Assembly: GCA_026705025.1 (NCBI GenBank)
Contig: JAPPBN010000004.1
Coordinates: forward strand, 158,980 to 222,979
Direction of reading: 5' to 3'
Source of the DNA: Bin125 sp026705025
GTDB taxonomy: Bacteria > Chloroflexota > Dehalococcoidia > Bin125
Length of the DNA: 64,000 nt
In this document: in pieces, positions 44,215 to 53,601 of the stretch
Numbering within the stretch: the stretch's first letter is position 1
Layout: every line of letters begins with the position of its first letter
Notes under the pieces: model-generated
Told to the model about the DNA's origin: nothing
What the model saw: the letters and a program-made list of their open reading frames with translations, nothing else
Database searches by the model: none
Position numbers and translations under genes: made by a program

Positions 44215-45810
44215 CTATGCGTGCAGCCGCTTAATCAACACGTCAGAGCCGTCGGCGTCGCGGCGGTAATAGCGATAGCCCGACGACCTGTACTGTTCCT
44301 CGCTCAGTCCGATCGTGGTCGAGGTCGTCAATGTCAGCCACTGCGCGTCGCGCCCGCTGGCTGACGCCTCGCAGGAGTCCCGTAGTCGTTCAGCCACGCT
44401 TGCCGGAGCATCTGGCCGGACAGCCAGGCAGGGTATTGAGGCCCGGTCGGTTGCGAACTTGACCGCAGCGACCCCGAGCACATCCTCGAACGGTTGGGCC
44501 TTGCCCTGCACATCAGTCCGTGAGCCATGGCTGGTCGCGAGCCAGATCACGACGTCGCCGGCACGGGCCTCGGTCAGGAGCTCCTCGCATTTCGGCGGGC
44601 GCTCGATGATCTGCGAAGCCAGGAGCTGGTCCACGGCATCCACATCCGCTTGGCCAGCCGGTCGTATGCGGACATCCAGTTCGCGCTCAGGATTGCCGGG
44701 ATAGCCGGTCACGAGCAGGTCTGCGCCCAGACGTTCAACCGACATGTGGGTCAGACGCAACACATCGCGCATCCGCTCCGCCCCGCGTCCGCGCACGGCC
44801 GTCTGCGCGTCGCCGCCAATGATCATCGGCGCTACGACCGCCGTCACCTTGTTGATCAACCGCTGGTCAAAGAACGAGCCCAGCACCTCGCCTCCGCCTT
44901 CGACAAGCAGGCTGACCACACCGTGTTCTCGGCCCAGCAGATCGAGCAATGCAGCCAACGACACGCGGCCGTTCTCGTCTGGGGGCAGCCTGGCCACATC
45001 GACCCTTCGTGACGCCAGGGCCTCGCTCCACTCCGCTGACGCTGCCGATGTCGTGGCGATCAGCGTGCGAGAGGACGATGTGTCTTCCAGAACCCGACTG
45101 TCGAGCGGCGTCCGGCCTCGACTGTCGAGGATCACTCGCAGCGGCTGTGGTACCGGCCCACTCCAGCCCTCGGGACGGGCGGTCAGCTGCGGATTGTCGA
45201 CGATGATCGTCTCCACACCGACCAACATGGCGTCGAACAGCGGCCGGTTCTGGTGCGCCCAGCGCAGGGTCTGGGGTCCAGAGATCCACCGCGAGTCTCC
45301 GCTGGTCGACGCGATCCGGCCGTCCAGCGACGCCGCGAACTTGGCCGTCACAAAGGGCCGACCAGTCCTCCGGTGGTGGACATAGGCCTCGTATTGAGCG
45401 GCCCCCTCAGCTGCTCCATCGCCGAGACTTACCTCGATCCCCGCCTCACGAAGTTGCTCCAGCCCCCGACCTGAGACCCTCAGATCCGGGTCGCCCACCG
45501 CCACCACCACGCGGGTGATTCCCGACTCGATGATCGCCTCCGTGCAAGGCGGGGTGCGGCCGTAGTGATCGCACGGTTCGAGCGTGACGTACATCGTGGC
45601 GCCGTGGGCAAGGTCTCCGGCCTGGCGCAGCGCCATGGCCTCCGCGTGCGCACCGCCAGGAGGCTGAGTCGCCCCCTCGCCCACGATTTGGGAACCTCGA
45701 GCAACGACCGCGCCGACCGCGGGATTGGGGCTCGTCGTACCGCGCACGGCTCGGGCCAGCTCGAATGCCCTCGACATCAGGCGTGAGCTGCCGGCCGAGC
45801 GCGCGCTCAT
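44215..45810 (-). CDS. ribD: RibD deaminase/reductase with extra C-terminal domain
   Basis: A 531-residue protein, some 160 longer than standard RibD. The deaminase domain has the zinc site GAHAEAMAL and TLEPCDHYGRTPPC. The reductase domain shows KFAASLDGRIASTSGDSRWI, VGVETIIVDNPQLTAR and LVEGGGEVLGSFFDQ. After about residue 370 comes an added domain (DVRIRPAGQADVDAVDQLL, then VVIWLATSHG and LRDSCEASA) that reads like a GNAT-type acyltransferase or similar alpha/beta domain. The start overlaps the anti-sigma stop by four bases, tying the rib operon to the sigma pair. No FMN riboswitch can fit upstream. Confidence 0.9.
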   Translation of the reverse strand: MSARSAGSSRLMSRAFELARAVRGTTSPNPAVGAVVARGSQIVGEGATQPPGGAHAEAMALRQAGDLAHGATMYVTLEPCDHYGRTPPCTEAIIESGITRVVVAVGDPDLRVSGRGLEQLREAGIEVSLGDGAAEGAAQYEAYVHHRRTGRPFVTAKFAASLDGRIASTSGDSRWISGPQTLRWAHQNRPLFDAMLVGVETIIVDNPQLTARPEGWSGPVPQPLRVILDSRGRTPLDSRVLEDTSSSRTLIATTSAASAEWSEALASRRVDVARLPPDENGRVSLAALLDLLGREHGVVSLLVEGGGEVLGSFFDQRLINKVTAVVAPMIIGGDAQTAVRGRGAERMRDVLRLTHMSVERLGADLLVTGYPGNPERELDVRIRPAGQADVDAVDQLLASQIIERPPKCEELLTEARAGDVVIWLATSHGSRTDVQGKAQPFEDVLGVAAVKFATDRASIPCLAVRPDAPASVAERLRDSCEASASGRDAQWLTLTTSTTIGLSEEQYRSSGYRYYRRDADGSDVLIKRLHA

Positions 45811-46952
45811 GCTCGGCGGCGGCGGTCGGCAATCGTGAGCACCAGCCAGAACACCGCAGAACTGATCGCCACGGCGGCGAGCACAATCTGGACGGGCAAC
45901 TCCCAGGATGGATCCCGGGCCAGCCGAACGGTCGACGAGCGAGGCCGTTGCTCAAGCGGCCAATCCGATTCTCCTTGAGCGACCGAGGTCGCGACCGAGC
46001 GGGTCTCCGTCCGGGCGCTGGCCGAGTGCTCATCCTCGGAGGAAGCTTCGGCCGGCGAGGCAGCAGCGCTCTGCTGCGCCTCGGGGCGTTGTTCATCCGT
46101 CGAATCCGCAGCCTGCTCTGCAGCAGCGTCCGCCGAGACCTCATCCGCCGATTGCGCCTGTTCAACCGCTTCGGCCTCTTCCTGTTCGGCGACCACATCC
46201 TCAACGTTGACACTCTTGGCCTGGCCATCCCCGCTGCTTCGGCCCGCGGTCAGCGCGCGGCGCGACGGATCGACAGCCGAATCATCGGCCGACTCCTGCG
46301 CCTCCTGTTGTGCCTGTTCTTCCTGATACGCCTCGGCCTGCTGTTCGGCCTCTTCTTGCTCGACCGCCTCTTGCGCCGCTTGTTGCTGGTCAGCCTGTTC
46401 AGAGGCCACCGCTGCGACCGTTGTGCGCTCCTCTTCCGGCGCTTCCTCTGCCGCGGCGGAAACGGCCTGCGGCTCGCTCGATGTCGGCGAGGCCGCTTCG
46501 TCGCTTGTCTCCCCTGCCTGAGCCTGCACTTCGACTTCGTCGGTCACGACCGCCGCTGTCGGGACACGCGTCGGCTCAGCGTCAGCCGACGTCGTGGTGA
46601 AGTTGACGGTGGGTGAATCAACTGCGTCGAACACCATGAACGCGGCGAACGTCGCGACGCCGATCGCCGCCGTGGACATCGAGAGTCGCAATGCCCGTGC
46701 CGTGCTCGCCGGCCGTACCCGGATCCGCGCGGGGTCGTCAATCATCTCAGGAGTGAGTTGGAACGGGGTTGCGCTCTGCGCCGGGTCGAAGCGGCGCAAG
46801 ACCGTTCGCATCTGATCAAGATCCGTGAGGTAGGCCTGCATCTCCGCCGACTCGGCCAACCGCGCTTCGACGCGTGCGCGATCGCGCGGCGTCAGCTCAT
46901 CGTCCAGGTAGGCCGAAACGTCCTCGCGCCAGTCGGTGCGTCGGAACGACAT
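45807..46952 (-). CDS. Anti-sigma factor-like membrane protein
   Basis: About 381 residues. The N-terminal DVSAYLDDELTPRDRARVEA is the anti-sigma (RsiW/zf-HC2-like) helix pair, but it lacks the HxxxCxxC zinc ligands. A membrane segment follows near residue 90 (TAAIGVATFAAFMVF). About 230 residues then form an exported Glu/Gln/Ala/Ser-rich region with no ordered domain, and a second hydrophobic helix lies at the C-terminus (IVLAAVAISSAVFWLVL). It lies downstream of the ECF sigma gene, which it presumably restrains. The start at 46952 is tentative; 46976 is possible. Confidence 0.75.
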   Translation of the reverse strand: MSFRRTDWREDVSAYLDDELTPRDRARVEARLAESAEMQAYLTDLDQMRTVLRRFDPAQSATPFQLTPEMIDDPARIRVRPASTARALRLSMSTAAIGVATFAAFMVFDAVDSPTVNFTTTSADAEPTRVPTAAVVTDEVEVQAQAGETSDEAASPTSSEPQAVSAAAEEAPEEERTTVAAVASEQADQQQAAQEAVEQEEAEQQAEAYQEEQAQQEAQESADDSAVDPSRRALTAGRSSGDGQAKSVNVEDVVAEQEEAEAVEQAQSADEVSADAAAEQAADSTDEQRPEAQQSAAASPAEASSEDEHSASARTETRSVATSVAQGESDWPLEQRPRSSTVRLARDPSWELPVQIVLAAVAISSAVFWLVLTIADRRRRA

Positions 46953-47208
46953 CCATCGAATCAGTCCCCACGTCATCTCACTACAACCCCGAGTTCAGCC
47001 TCCGCGCCAGCGACGCGGAGCGTCGCTTTGATGTGTTCATCTATGAATTTAGACGCTCGTTGGACGGCAATAGTTCCGCGCGTTGCGCCGGTGCGACAGC
47101 AGGATTCGGCGTCGCGCCGCACATAACTGGAGGTAGTGGACACTTCGTCGCGGAGACTCACTGTCCGCCGGTGGGCAGGAATGCTGGTTCGGTCAGCGAT
47201 TGGCACCG

Positions 47209-47826
47209 CTAACCTCCTTCGCCTCGCGCGTCGTTCGCGTCTCGCGCGTTGAGAAAGTCTCTCATCGCCGACCGCCCCCGGCTGATCCGTGATTTCACTG
47301 TACCCATCGACCAGCCGGTCGCATCGACGATCTCGCGATACTCCATGTCGGCGACGTCCCGGTAGAAGACCGCGCGCCGCTGTTCCTCCGGCAGCGACTC
47401 CAACGCTTCCCGCAGCACGCCGCTCAGTTCGATGTTGAGCAGGTGCTCGTCGAGCGAGCGGTCTCCGGACTCCGGCGTGAACTGATCCCCGAGATCGTCC
47501 GTCAGTCGGTCCAGCGATGTCGTCGGCCGGCGCTGGCGCTGGCGCAGGTGATCGAAGCACGTGCGTCGCGCGATCACGCCCAGCCAGGCCGGAAACTTGC
47601 CACGTTGCTTGTACGTGCTCAGCCGATCCCAGGCCTTGATAAACGACTCCTGCATCAGATCGTCGGCGTCGGCCATGCCGACGATCCCGCGGCAGGTCGA
47701 GCGAACCCGCGTCTGATGACGCAGCACCAGCACGTTGAATGCGTCGAGCCGACCGTCCAATGACACGGCCACCAGTTGGTCGTCTTCCAGCGCGCCGAGG
47801 TCAAGAGGTCCGCCCGGACGGTTCAC
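47209..47826 (-). CDS. ECF-type RNA polymerase sigma factor
   Basis: About 205 residues with sigma2 (LVLRHQTRVRSTCRGIVG, DADDLMQESFIKAWDRL, containing the core-binding motif and -10 region contacts) and sigma4 (ALESLPEEQRRAVFYRDVAD, then MGTVKSRISRGRSAM). It belongs to the SigE/RpoE-like ECF group. A GTG at 47826 gives a better Shine-Dalgarno distance than TTG at 47829. The downstream anti-sigma gene and the rib operon follow in the same direction, so its regulon may include flavin synthesis. Confidence 0.92.
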   Translation of the reverse strand: MNRPGGPLDLGALEDDQLVAVSLDGRLDAFNVLVLRHQTRVRSTCRGIVGMADADDLMQESFIKAWDRLSTYKQRGKFPAWLGVIARRTCFDHLRQRQRRPTTSLDRLTDDLGDQFTPESGDRSLDEHLLNIELSGVLREALESLPEEQRRAVFYRDVADMEYREIVDATGWSMGTVKSRISRGRSAMRDFLNARDANDARGEGG

Positions 47827-47907
47827 CAATGGGCTCCCCTACAGTCGCGCCTGCCTGAGATTCCCGCCGGCGCCCGAGCAGGGCGCCGGCTGTGGGACAC
47901 TGCGTCC

Positions 47908-48741
47908 ATGCCCCTCGTCGATCCAGGCCCAATCATCGCACAAGCGCACGAGCGCGGTCTGGCGGTGATCGGCGCCAACGTGTCGACCATTCAAATGGTC
48001 CGCGGCGTCGTACGCGCCGCAGAGGATGCGCAACGACCGGTCCTGATCCAGTTCAATCGCTCTGGACTCTCACTGATCGGCGGGGTCGATGTCGCAGCCT
48101 TCGTGGTCAAATCAGTTGCCGAGGACTCTGAGGCCGAAATCGCACTGCATCTGGATCACGCCGACACCCTGGATGAACTGTCCGCCGCGATCAACGCCGG
48201 GTTTGGCTCGGTCATGATCGACGGCTCCACACTGTCGTTCGACCAGCACCTGACCCTGGCCCAGTCGGCCAAAGGCCTGGTCACCTGGTCCCGGTTGCCG
48301 CTGGAAGCCGAGCTGGGTCACGTCGCCGGAGATGAAGCGGGAGTCACGATCGGCGACGCATCCTGGACCGACCCCGACGAAGCAGCCCGCTTCGTCGAAG
48401 CGACCGGCGTCGACTGGCTCGCCGTCGCCGTCGGCAACACCCACGGCGGCCCCGCCGTCGGTGGACTGCAAGCCGAGCGGCTACGGGCAATCCATAGTGC
48501 AGTTCCAATCCCGTTGGTCCTGCACGGAGCGAGCGGCCTGACCGACGACGAACTCCAGGCGGCCGTGAACCTGGGCGTCGCCAAGATCAATGTCGGTACC
48601 GCCCTTCACCAGGCCGCTGCGAGGGCCATGGGCGATTGGTTGGCTGATCATCCGAAGGACTTGCGGGGCGCGCTGTCCCTGGCCGAGAAACGGGTCAACG
48701 AATCGGTCCTGGAGCTGCTGAACGCGCCGTGGGCGAAGTAA
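47908..48741 (+). CDS. fba: Class II fructose-bisphosphate aldolase family protein
   Basis: A 277-residue zinc aldolase of the FbaA/KbaY/GatY type. HLDHADTLDELSAAI contains the first zinc His and the catalytic Asp-equivalent. VAVGNTHGG gives the second His and LVLHGASGLTDDEL the third, with INVGTAL near the end forming the phosphate site. It is shorter than classical FBA and may use tagatose- or ketose-bisphosphates. It starts at ATG 47908, divergent from the sigma gene. Confidence 0.9.
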   Translation: MPLVDPGPIIAQAHERGLAVIGANVSTIQMVRGVVRAAEDAQRPVLIQFNRSGLSLIGGVDVAAFVVKSVAEDSEAEIALHLDHADTLDELSAAINAGFGSVMIDGSTLSFDQHLTLAQSAKGLVTWSRLPLEAELGHVAGDEAGVTIGDASWTDPDEAARFVEATGVDWLAVAVGNTHGGPAVGGLQAERLRAIHSAVPIPLVLHGASGLTDDELQAAVNLGVAKINVGTALHQAAARAMGDWLADHPKDLRGALSLAEKRVNESVLELLNAPWAK

Positions 48742-48816
48742 ACGCAGCAGTCGCTTCAGCTTCGCTACGATCCGCCACACGGAGGGCCAGACAGGGTCCA
48801 TGCAGAGGATTTCGCC

Positions 48817-51192
48817 ATGCTCAGCGACTACCGAATTCTCGACCTGACCGACGACCGCGGACTGATCGGCGGCATGATCCTCGCCGACCTCGGCGCTGAT
48901 GTGATTGCCATCGAACCGCCTGGCGGCAATCGCGCCCGTCGCAGAGGTCCGTTTGCGGATGGCTCCAACGAAGGCGACATCGAGGACTCCCTGGTCTGGC
49001 AGTCTTACGCCAGAGGCAAGCGCTCGCTGGTCCTCGACCTGGAGACAGACGAGGGTCGCGCACGACTCATTGATCTCGCGCGCTCGGCCGACGCGCTGAT
49101 CGAATCGGCCGATGTCGGCGCCATGGACGCGCTTGGCCTCGGCTACGAAGCGTTGTCGGCAGTTAACCCGGGCCTGATTTACGTCGCGATCACGCCGTTC
49201 GGCTCATCTGGGCCCAAAGCCGGCTGGGCCGCGACCGACATCACTGTCGCCGCCTCTGCCGGTCCGATGATCCAGAGCGGAGACCGTGACCGCCCGCCGC
49301 TCAGGGTCGGACTGCCGCAGACCGCGCTGCACGCCGGAGCCGAAGCCGCCCTGGGCGTGCTCATGGGCCTCCACGAGCGCAAGCGATCCGGCCTCGGGCA
49401 ATACGTCGACGTCTCCGCCCAGGCCGCCTACGCCCAGGCGACACAGTCGGGGATCATCGCCGCCGCCAATAACTCCGGTCAGTTCCAGCGCTCGGCCGTC
49501 GGCGCAGCCCTGGGACCGCTGGAAATCCGCCTCTTCTGGCCCTGCAAGGACGGGCATGTCGCGATCACCTACCTGTTCGGCGCGGCGATCGGCCCATTCA
49601 CCGACCGACTCATGCAGTACGCGCTCGAAGAGGGCTACTGCGACCAGGAGACCCGCGACAAAGACTGGCTCAACTACACCAACCTGATCCTCACCGGACA
49701 AGAACCGATCAGCGAGTACTTCCGCTGCTGCGACGTGGTCGGAGCGCTCTGCGCCGGCAAGACCAAGGCCGAGCTGTTTCAGGTCGCGCAGGAACGGCGC
49801 CTGCTGATCGTGCCGGTCTCGACGATGGACGACCTCGACGAGAACGAACATCTCGCGGCGCGCTCCTACTGGCGCGATGTCGAGCGCAACGGTCAGAGCG
49901 TCAAGTTCCCGGGACCGTTCGCCCGCCTCTCCGAGACGCCGATCGAGTACGCCCGCCCCGCGCCGGCGCTCGGCGAACACACCGACGAAGTGCTCGCCGA
50001 GGCCCGCCAGCCTGCAGTTCTCAATAGAGCAAACGCCGCCACGCCGAACCTGCCGCCGCTCTCCGGGCTCAAAATGCTCGACCTGATGTGGGTCATGGCC
50101 GGGCCGGCCGGAACGCGGGCGCTCTGCGACTTCGGTGTCAACACGGTGCGGATCGAGTCGAGCACGCGGATCGACACTGCGCGAACGCTCCAGCCCTTTA
50201 TCGACGACGAGGCAACCCAGCCGGAGGGCTCGTCCATGTTCCACAACATGAACGCCGGCAAACAGATGATGACCGTCGACCCGGCCAATCCCGAAGGTCG
50301 CGAGCTGATCCTCGACCTCGTCCGCTGGGCCGACGTCATCACCGAATCGTTCACCCCTCGAGCGATGCGCGGCTGGAACCTGACCTGGGAGACGATCCAC
50401 GAGGTCAATCCGCGCGCGATCATGATGTCGTCCTGCCTGATGGGACAGAACGGCCCGCTGGCCGAGTTCGCTGGCTTCGGCAACCTCGCCGCCGCCTTCG
50501 CCGGCTTCACGCCGCTCTGCGGCTGGCCTGACCGCTCGCCCGCTGGACCGTTCGGCGCCTACACCGACTACGTCGCGCCGCGCTTTGCCTCCGCCGCCCT
50601 GCTGGCCGCCCTCCACGAACGCGACCGCACCGGACAGGGACAGTACATCGACGTCTCACAGATGGAAGCTGCCATCCACTTCCTCACGCCGGCGTTCCTC
50701 CAGTACCGGCTGACCGGCGAGAAGTGGCTCGCCGACGGCAATAACGACCCGGACATGTCCCCGCACGGCGTCTTCCCGTCCGAGGGCGAAGACCAGTGGG
50801 TCGCCATCGCCTGCCGCCATGACGCCGACCGCGCCTCCCTAGATTCGGTGCTCAACGGTCAAGCCCTCGAAGATTGGACCGCATCCCGCCCCGCCGTGGA
50901 CGCGATGAACACGCTCCAGGCAGTCGGGGTGCCGGCCCACGCAGTCCAGGACTCCGCTGCCTGCTTCGCCGACCCGCAGCTCCAACACCGCAACCACTTC
51001 GTCGAGCTCACCCACCCAACCCAGGGCAAATCGGTCGTCGAGGGCGCACGGGTCGTGTTCGATAGAACTCCGGCGGGTCGACCGCAGGTCGCCCCAACCA
51101 TGGGCGCAGACAACGACTCGGTCCTGCGAGACCTGCTCGGCTACTCGGACGAGCAAATCGTCGAACTGGTAGCGTCGGGCGCACTGCAATAG
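48817..51192 (+). CDS. Fused two-domain CaiB/BaiF CoA-transferase, second copy
   Basis: A 791-residue protein with two CaiB/BaiF domains, laid out like the gene at 35222-37555. The first domain (LDLTDDRGLIGGMILADLGA, IYVAITPFGSSGPKAGW) has VGLPQTALHAGAEAALG at the active-site position, without Asp. The second (LDLMWVMAGPAGTRALCDFG) has FGAYTDYVAPRFASA, with Asp. One competent and one scaffold half is therefore likely. It is followed 20 bp later by an alpha/beta hydrolase, so the three genes may form one catabolic operon. Confidence 0.85.
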   Translation: MLSDYRILDLTDDRGLIGGMILADLGADVIAIEPPGGNRARRRGPFADGSNEGDIEDSLVWQSYARGKRSLVLDLETDEGRARLIDLARSADALIESADVGAMDALGLGYEALSAVNPGLIYVAITPFGSSGPKAGWAATDITVAASAGPMIQSGDRDRPPLRVGLPQTALHAGAEAALGVLMGLHERKRSGLGQYVDVSAQAAYAQATQSGIIAAANNSGQFQRSAVGAALGPLEIRLFWPCKDGHVAITYLFGAAIGPFTDRLMQYALEEGYCDQETRDKDWLNYTNLILTGQEPISEYFRCCDVVGALCAGKTKAELFQVAQERRLLIVPVSTMDDLDENEHLAARSYWRDVERNGQSVKFPGPFARLSETPIEYARPAPALGEHTDEVLAEARQPAVLNRANAATPNLPPLSGLKMLDLMWVMAGPAGTRALCDFGVNTVRIESSTRIDTARTLQPFIDDEATQPEGSSMFHNMNAGKQMMTVDPANPEGRELILDLVRWADVITESFTPRAMRGWNLTWETIHEVNPRAIMMSSCLMGQNGPLAEFAGFGNLAAAFAGFTPLCGWPDRSPAGPFGAYTDYVAPRFASAALLAALHERDRTGQGQYIDVSQMEAAIHFLTPAFLQYRLTGEKWLADGNNDPDMSPHGVFPSEGEDQWVAIACRHDADRASLDSVLNGQALEDWTASRPAVDAMNTLQAVGVPAHAVQDSAACFADPQLQHRNHFVELTHPTQGKSVVEGARVVFDRTPAGRPQVAPTMGADNDSVLRDLLGYSDEQIVELVASGALQ

Positions 51193-51211
51193 ACGAATCT
51201 GGAGGCCGACC

Positions 51212-52096
51212 ATGGCAACCCATCACGGCGAGCGCATGATCGAAGGCAACGGCATCGACATCTGCACGGACTCCTTCGGCGATCCCAACGATCCGTGCAT
51301 CCTGCTAGTGATGGGCGCCGGAGCCTCGATGCTGCTCTGGGAAGTCGACTTCTGCCAGCGCCTGGCCGACGGCGGACGCTTCGTCATCCGCTACGACAAC
51401 CGCGACACTGGCAAGACCACCTCCTGCCCGCCGGGCGAACCCAACTACACGATCGACGACATGGCCGCCGATGGTGCTGCCGTCCTGGACGCCTATGGCA
51501 TCGACGAAGCCCACATCGCAGGAGCCTCGATGGGCGGCATGATCACCCAGCTCATCGGTCTCAACCACCCCGACCGCGTCCTCACCCTGACGCCAATCAT
51601 GTCGACGCCCAACGCCAACGCCGTGCTCGACGCCATGGAGGGCGCAGACGGCGGCGCCACACTCTCACCGCCAACGCCCGAAGTCCTGGCCGCCATCTCC
51701 TCCAGCGCCGAACTCGACTGGTCCGACCGCGACGCCGTGCTCGCGAACCGGGTCGAGATGTTCAACGTTCTGGCCGGCTCGGGCTATCCCGGCGGCGGCA
51801 TCCCCGCCGACGTCTTCGCCGAGGAGATCGACCGCGCCATCAGCTTCCCCAGCACGCTCAACCACGGCCCGGCCATCGCCCAGTCCGAGCGCTGGCACGA
51901 CCGCCTCGACCAGCTCGACTTCCCCACCCTCGTCATCCACGGCGACGAAGACCCCATCCTCCCCTACGACCACGGCCAGGCCCTCCACGCCGCTATCGCC
52001 GGATCAACCCTACTCACGCTCGAAGGTGTCGGCCACGAAATCCCCCGAGGCACCTGGGACACGGTCATCCCCGCCATCCTCCAGCACACGAGCTGA
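51212..52096 (+). CDS. Alpha/beta hydrolase, tandem copy 1
   Basis: A 294-residue hydrolase. Oxyanion loop LLVMGAGASMLLW, RYDNRDTGKTT, nucleophile elbow IAGASMGGMITQL, acid HGDEDPILPYDHG and base VEGVGHE-type (LEGVGHEIPRGTW). The DNRDxG motif places it near the aclacinomycin methylesterase/RdmC-like group. It starts 20 bp after the CoA-transferase gene and is followed by a paralogue of identical length. Confidence 0.88.
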   Translation: MATHHGERMIEGNGIDICTDSFGDPNDPCILLVMGAGASMLLWEVDFCQRLADGGRFVIRYDNRDTGKTTSCPPGEPNYTIDDMAADGAAVLDAYGIDEAHIAGASMGGMITQLIGLNHPDRVLTLTPIMSTPNANAVLDAMEGADGGATLSPPTPEVLAAISSSAELDWSDRDAVLANRVEMFNVLAGSGYPGGGIPADVFAEEIDRAISFPSTLNHGPAIAQSERWHDRLDQLDFPTLVIHGDEDPILPYDHGQALHAAIAGSTLLTLEGVGHEIPRGTWDTVIPAILQHTS

Positions 52097-52132
52097 GCGC
52101 GCGCTTCAGCAGCGCAGACTCGGAGTTCGAGC

Positions 52133-53017
52133 ATGGCAACCCATCACGGCGAGCGAATGATCGATGGCAACGGCATTGAGGTCTGCACCGACTCGTTCGG
52201 AGACCCCGCCGATCCGGCCATCCTCCTGGTCAACGGCGCAGGCGGTTCGATGCTCGGTTGGCGCGAAGAATTCTGTGAGCGCCTCGCCGACGCCGGGCGC
52301 TTCGTCATTCGCTACGACAACCGCGACACCGGCAAGACGACGCCGCAATGTCCACCGGGAAAGCCAAACTACACGCTCGACGACCTCGCCAACGATGCAG
52401 TGTCAGTGCTCGACGCCTACCAGATCGACCAGGCGCACATTGTCGGCATCTCCATGGGCGGCATGATCACCCAACTCGTCGGACTCAACTACCCCAACCG
52501 AGCCCTCACGCTCACCCCAATCATGTCCACCCCGCAGGCCGGCGTCGTCACGGACGCCTTCGCTGGCAAAGAAGTCGCCGAGCTCTCTCCACCTCATCCC
52601 AGAGTGCTCGAGCTCGTCACCAACCGAGACCAGATCGCCTGGTCCGACCGCGACACCGTCATCAAGATGCAGGTCGGGTCCTTCGCCACGATCAAAGGCT
52701 CCCGCTATCCCGAGGACCCTGCGGTAGCCGAGTTCATCGCCCGCGACTTTGACCGCGCCCTCAACTACCCCAGCTCCGTCAACCACACTCCAGCCATGGC
52801 CCAATCCAACGCCTGGCACCACCGTCTGCACGAGATCAACGTTCCTACCCTTGTCATCCACGGCGACGAAGACCCCATCCTCCCCTACGACCACGGCCAG
52901 GCCCTCCACGCCGCCATCAGCAATTCAACCCTGCTCACGATGGAAGGCGTCGGCCACGAGCTACCTCAAGGCGTCTGGGACACAGTGATCCCCGCAATCC
53001 TCGACCACACGACCTAG
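52133..53017 (+). CDS. Alpha/beta hydrolase, tandem copy 2
   Basis: Also 294 residues and clearly paralogous to its neighbour. It keeps VNGAGGSMLGW, RYDNRDTGKTTP, VGISMGGMITQL, HGDEDPILPYDHG and MEGVGHELPQGVW, so the triad is intact. The region between residues 135 and 200 differs most, which could mean another substrate. A 62-base segment near the 3' end (52853-52914) is identical to copy 1. It converges on the leftward DHFR-like gene, overlapping it by four bases. Confidence 0.88.
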   Translation: MATHHGERMIDGNGIEVCTDSFGDPADPAILLVNGAGGSMLGWREEFCERLADAGRFVIRYDNRDTGKTTPQCPPGKPNYTLDDLANDAVSVLDAYQIDQAHIVGISMGGMITQLVGLNYPNRALTLTPIMSTPQAGVVTDAFAGKEVAELSPPHPRVLELVTNRDQIAWSDRDTVIKMQVGSFATIKGSRYPEDPAVAEFIARDFDRALNYPSSVNHTPAMAQSNAWHHRLHEINVPTLVIHGDEDPILPYDHGQALHAAISNSTLLTMEGVGHELPQGVWDTVIPAILDHTT

Positions 53018-53601
53018 CCGGCGCGCCGGTAGAACGCCATCACCACCCCATTCCGCGTCGACCCAGTCCGCACCAACCGCAGATTCCCCGGAACAACCCC
53101 GTCCGCAAACAACCGCTTGCCCCCACCAACCACGACCGGAAACACCCACAGCCGAAACTCGTCAATCAGCTCATGCTTCAGCAGCGTCCGAATCAGGTCC
53201 GCGCTCCCATGCACCTGGATCAACGGGCCCTCCCCAGCCTTGAGCCTCTTGATCTCCGCAACAACATCCCCGGTCAGTCGAGTGGACTCTGCCCACGGCA
53301 ACGGATGCTCCGCCGACCGCGTCACCACGTACTTGTGACCACCATTCAGCCGCGCCGCGACCGGATCGTCCCCGCCAACCTGCGGCCAGTGCGAGGCAAA
53401 CACGTCATACGTCCTCCGACCGAACAGCAAGTCATACGGCTCCGACATCGCCTCCGCATACACCTGAGGCATCACCTCCTCCCAGTACGGAGCCCCCCAG
53501 CCGCCGGCCGCAAACCCGCCCGACGGATCCTCCTCCGGACTTGTTGGACTCTGCATCACCCCGTCCAGAGTCACAAAACTCAAAATCGCCAGCTCCCGCA
53601 T
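53014..53601 (-). CDS. Dihydrofolate reductase family protein (RibD C-terminal-like)
   Basis: A 195-residue protein of the RibD_C/DHFR-like family: LSFVTLDGVMQSPTSPEED, LLFGRRTYDVFASHWP, YVVTRSAEHPLPW and LIDEFRLWVFPVVVGGGKRL. These proteins bind NADPH; the physiological substrate is generally unknown. The start overlaps the stop of the upstream oxidoreductase by one base. Confidence 0.88.
   Translation of the reverse strand: MRELAILSFVTLDGVMQSPTSPEEDPSGGFAAGGWGAPYWEEVMPQVYAEAMSEPYDLLFGRRTYDVFASHWPQVGGDDPVAARLNGGHKYVVTRSAEHPLPWAESTRLTGDVVAEIKRLKAGEGPLIQVHGSADLIRTLLKHELIDEFRLWVFPVVVGGGKRLFADGVVPGNLRLVRTGSTRNGVVMAFYRRAG

Noticed and set aside
45811..45900. FMN riboswitch upstream of ribD
   Set aside because: The ribD start overlaps the preceding coding sequence, and no RFN-like conserved blocks are visible there or in the 135-bp ribD-ribE gap.
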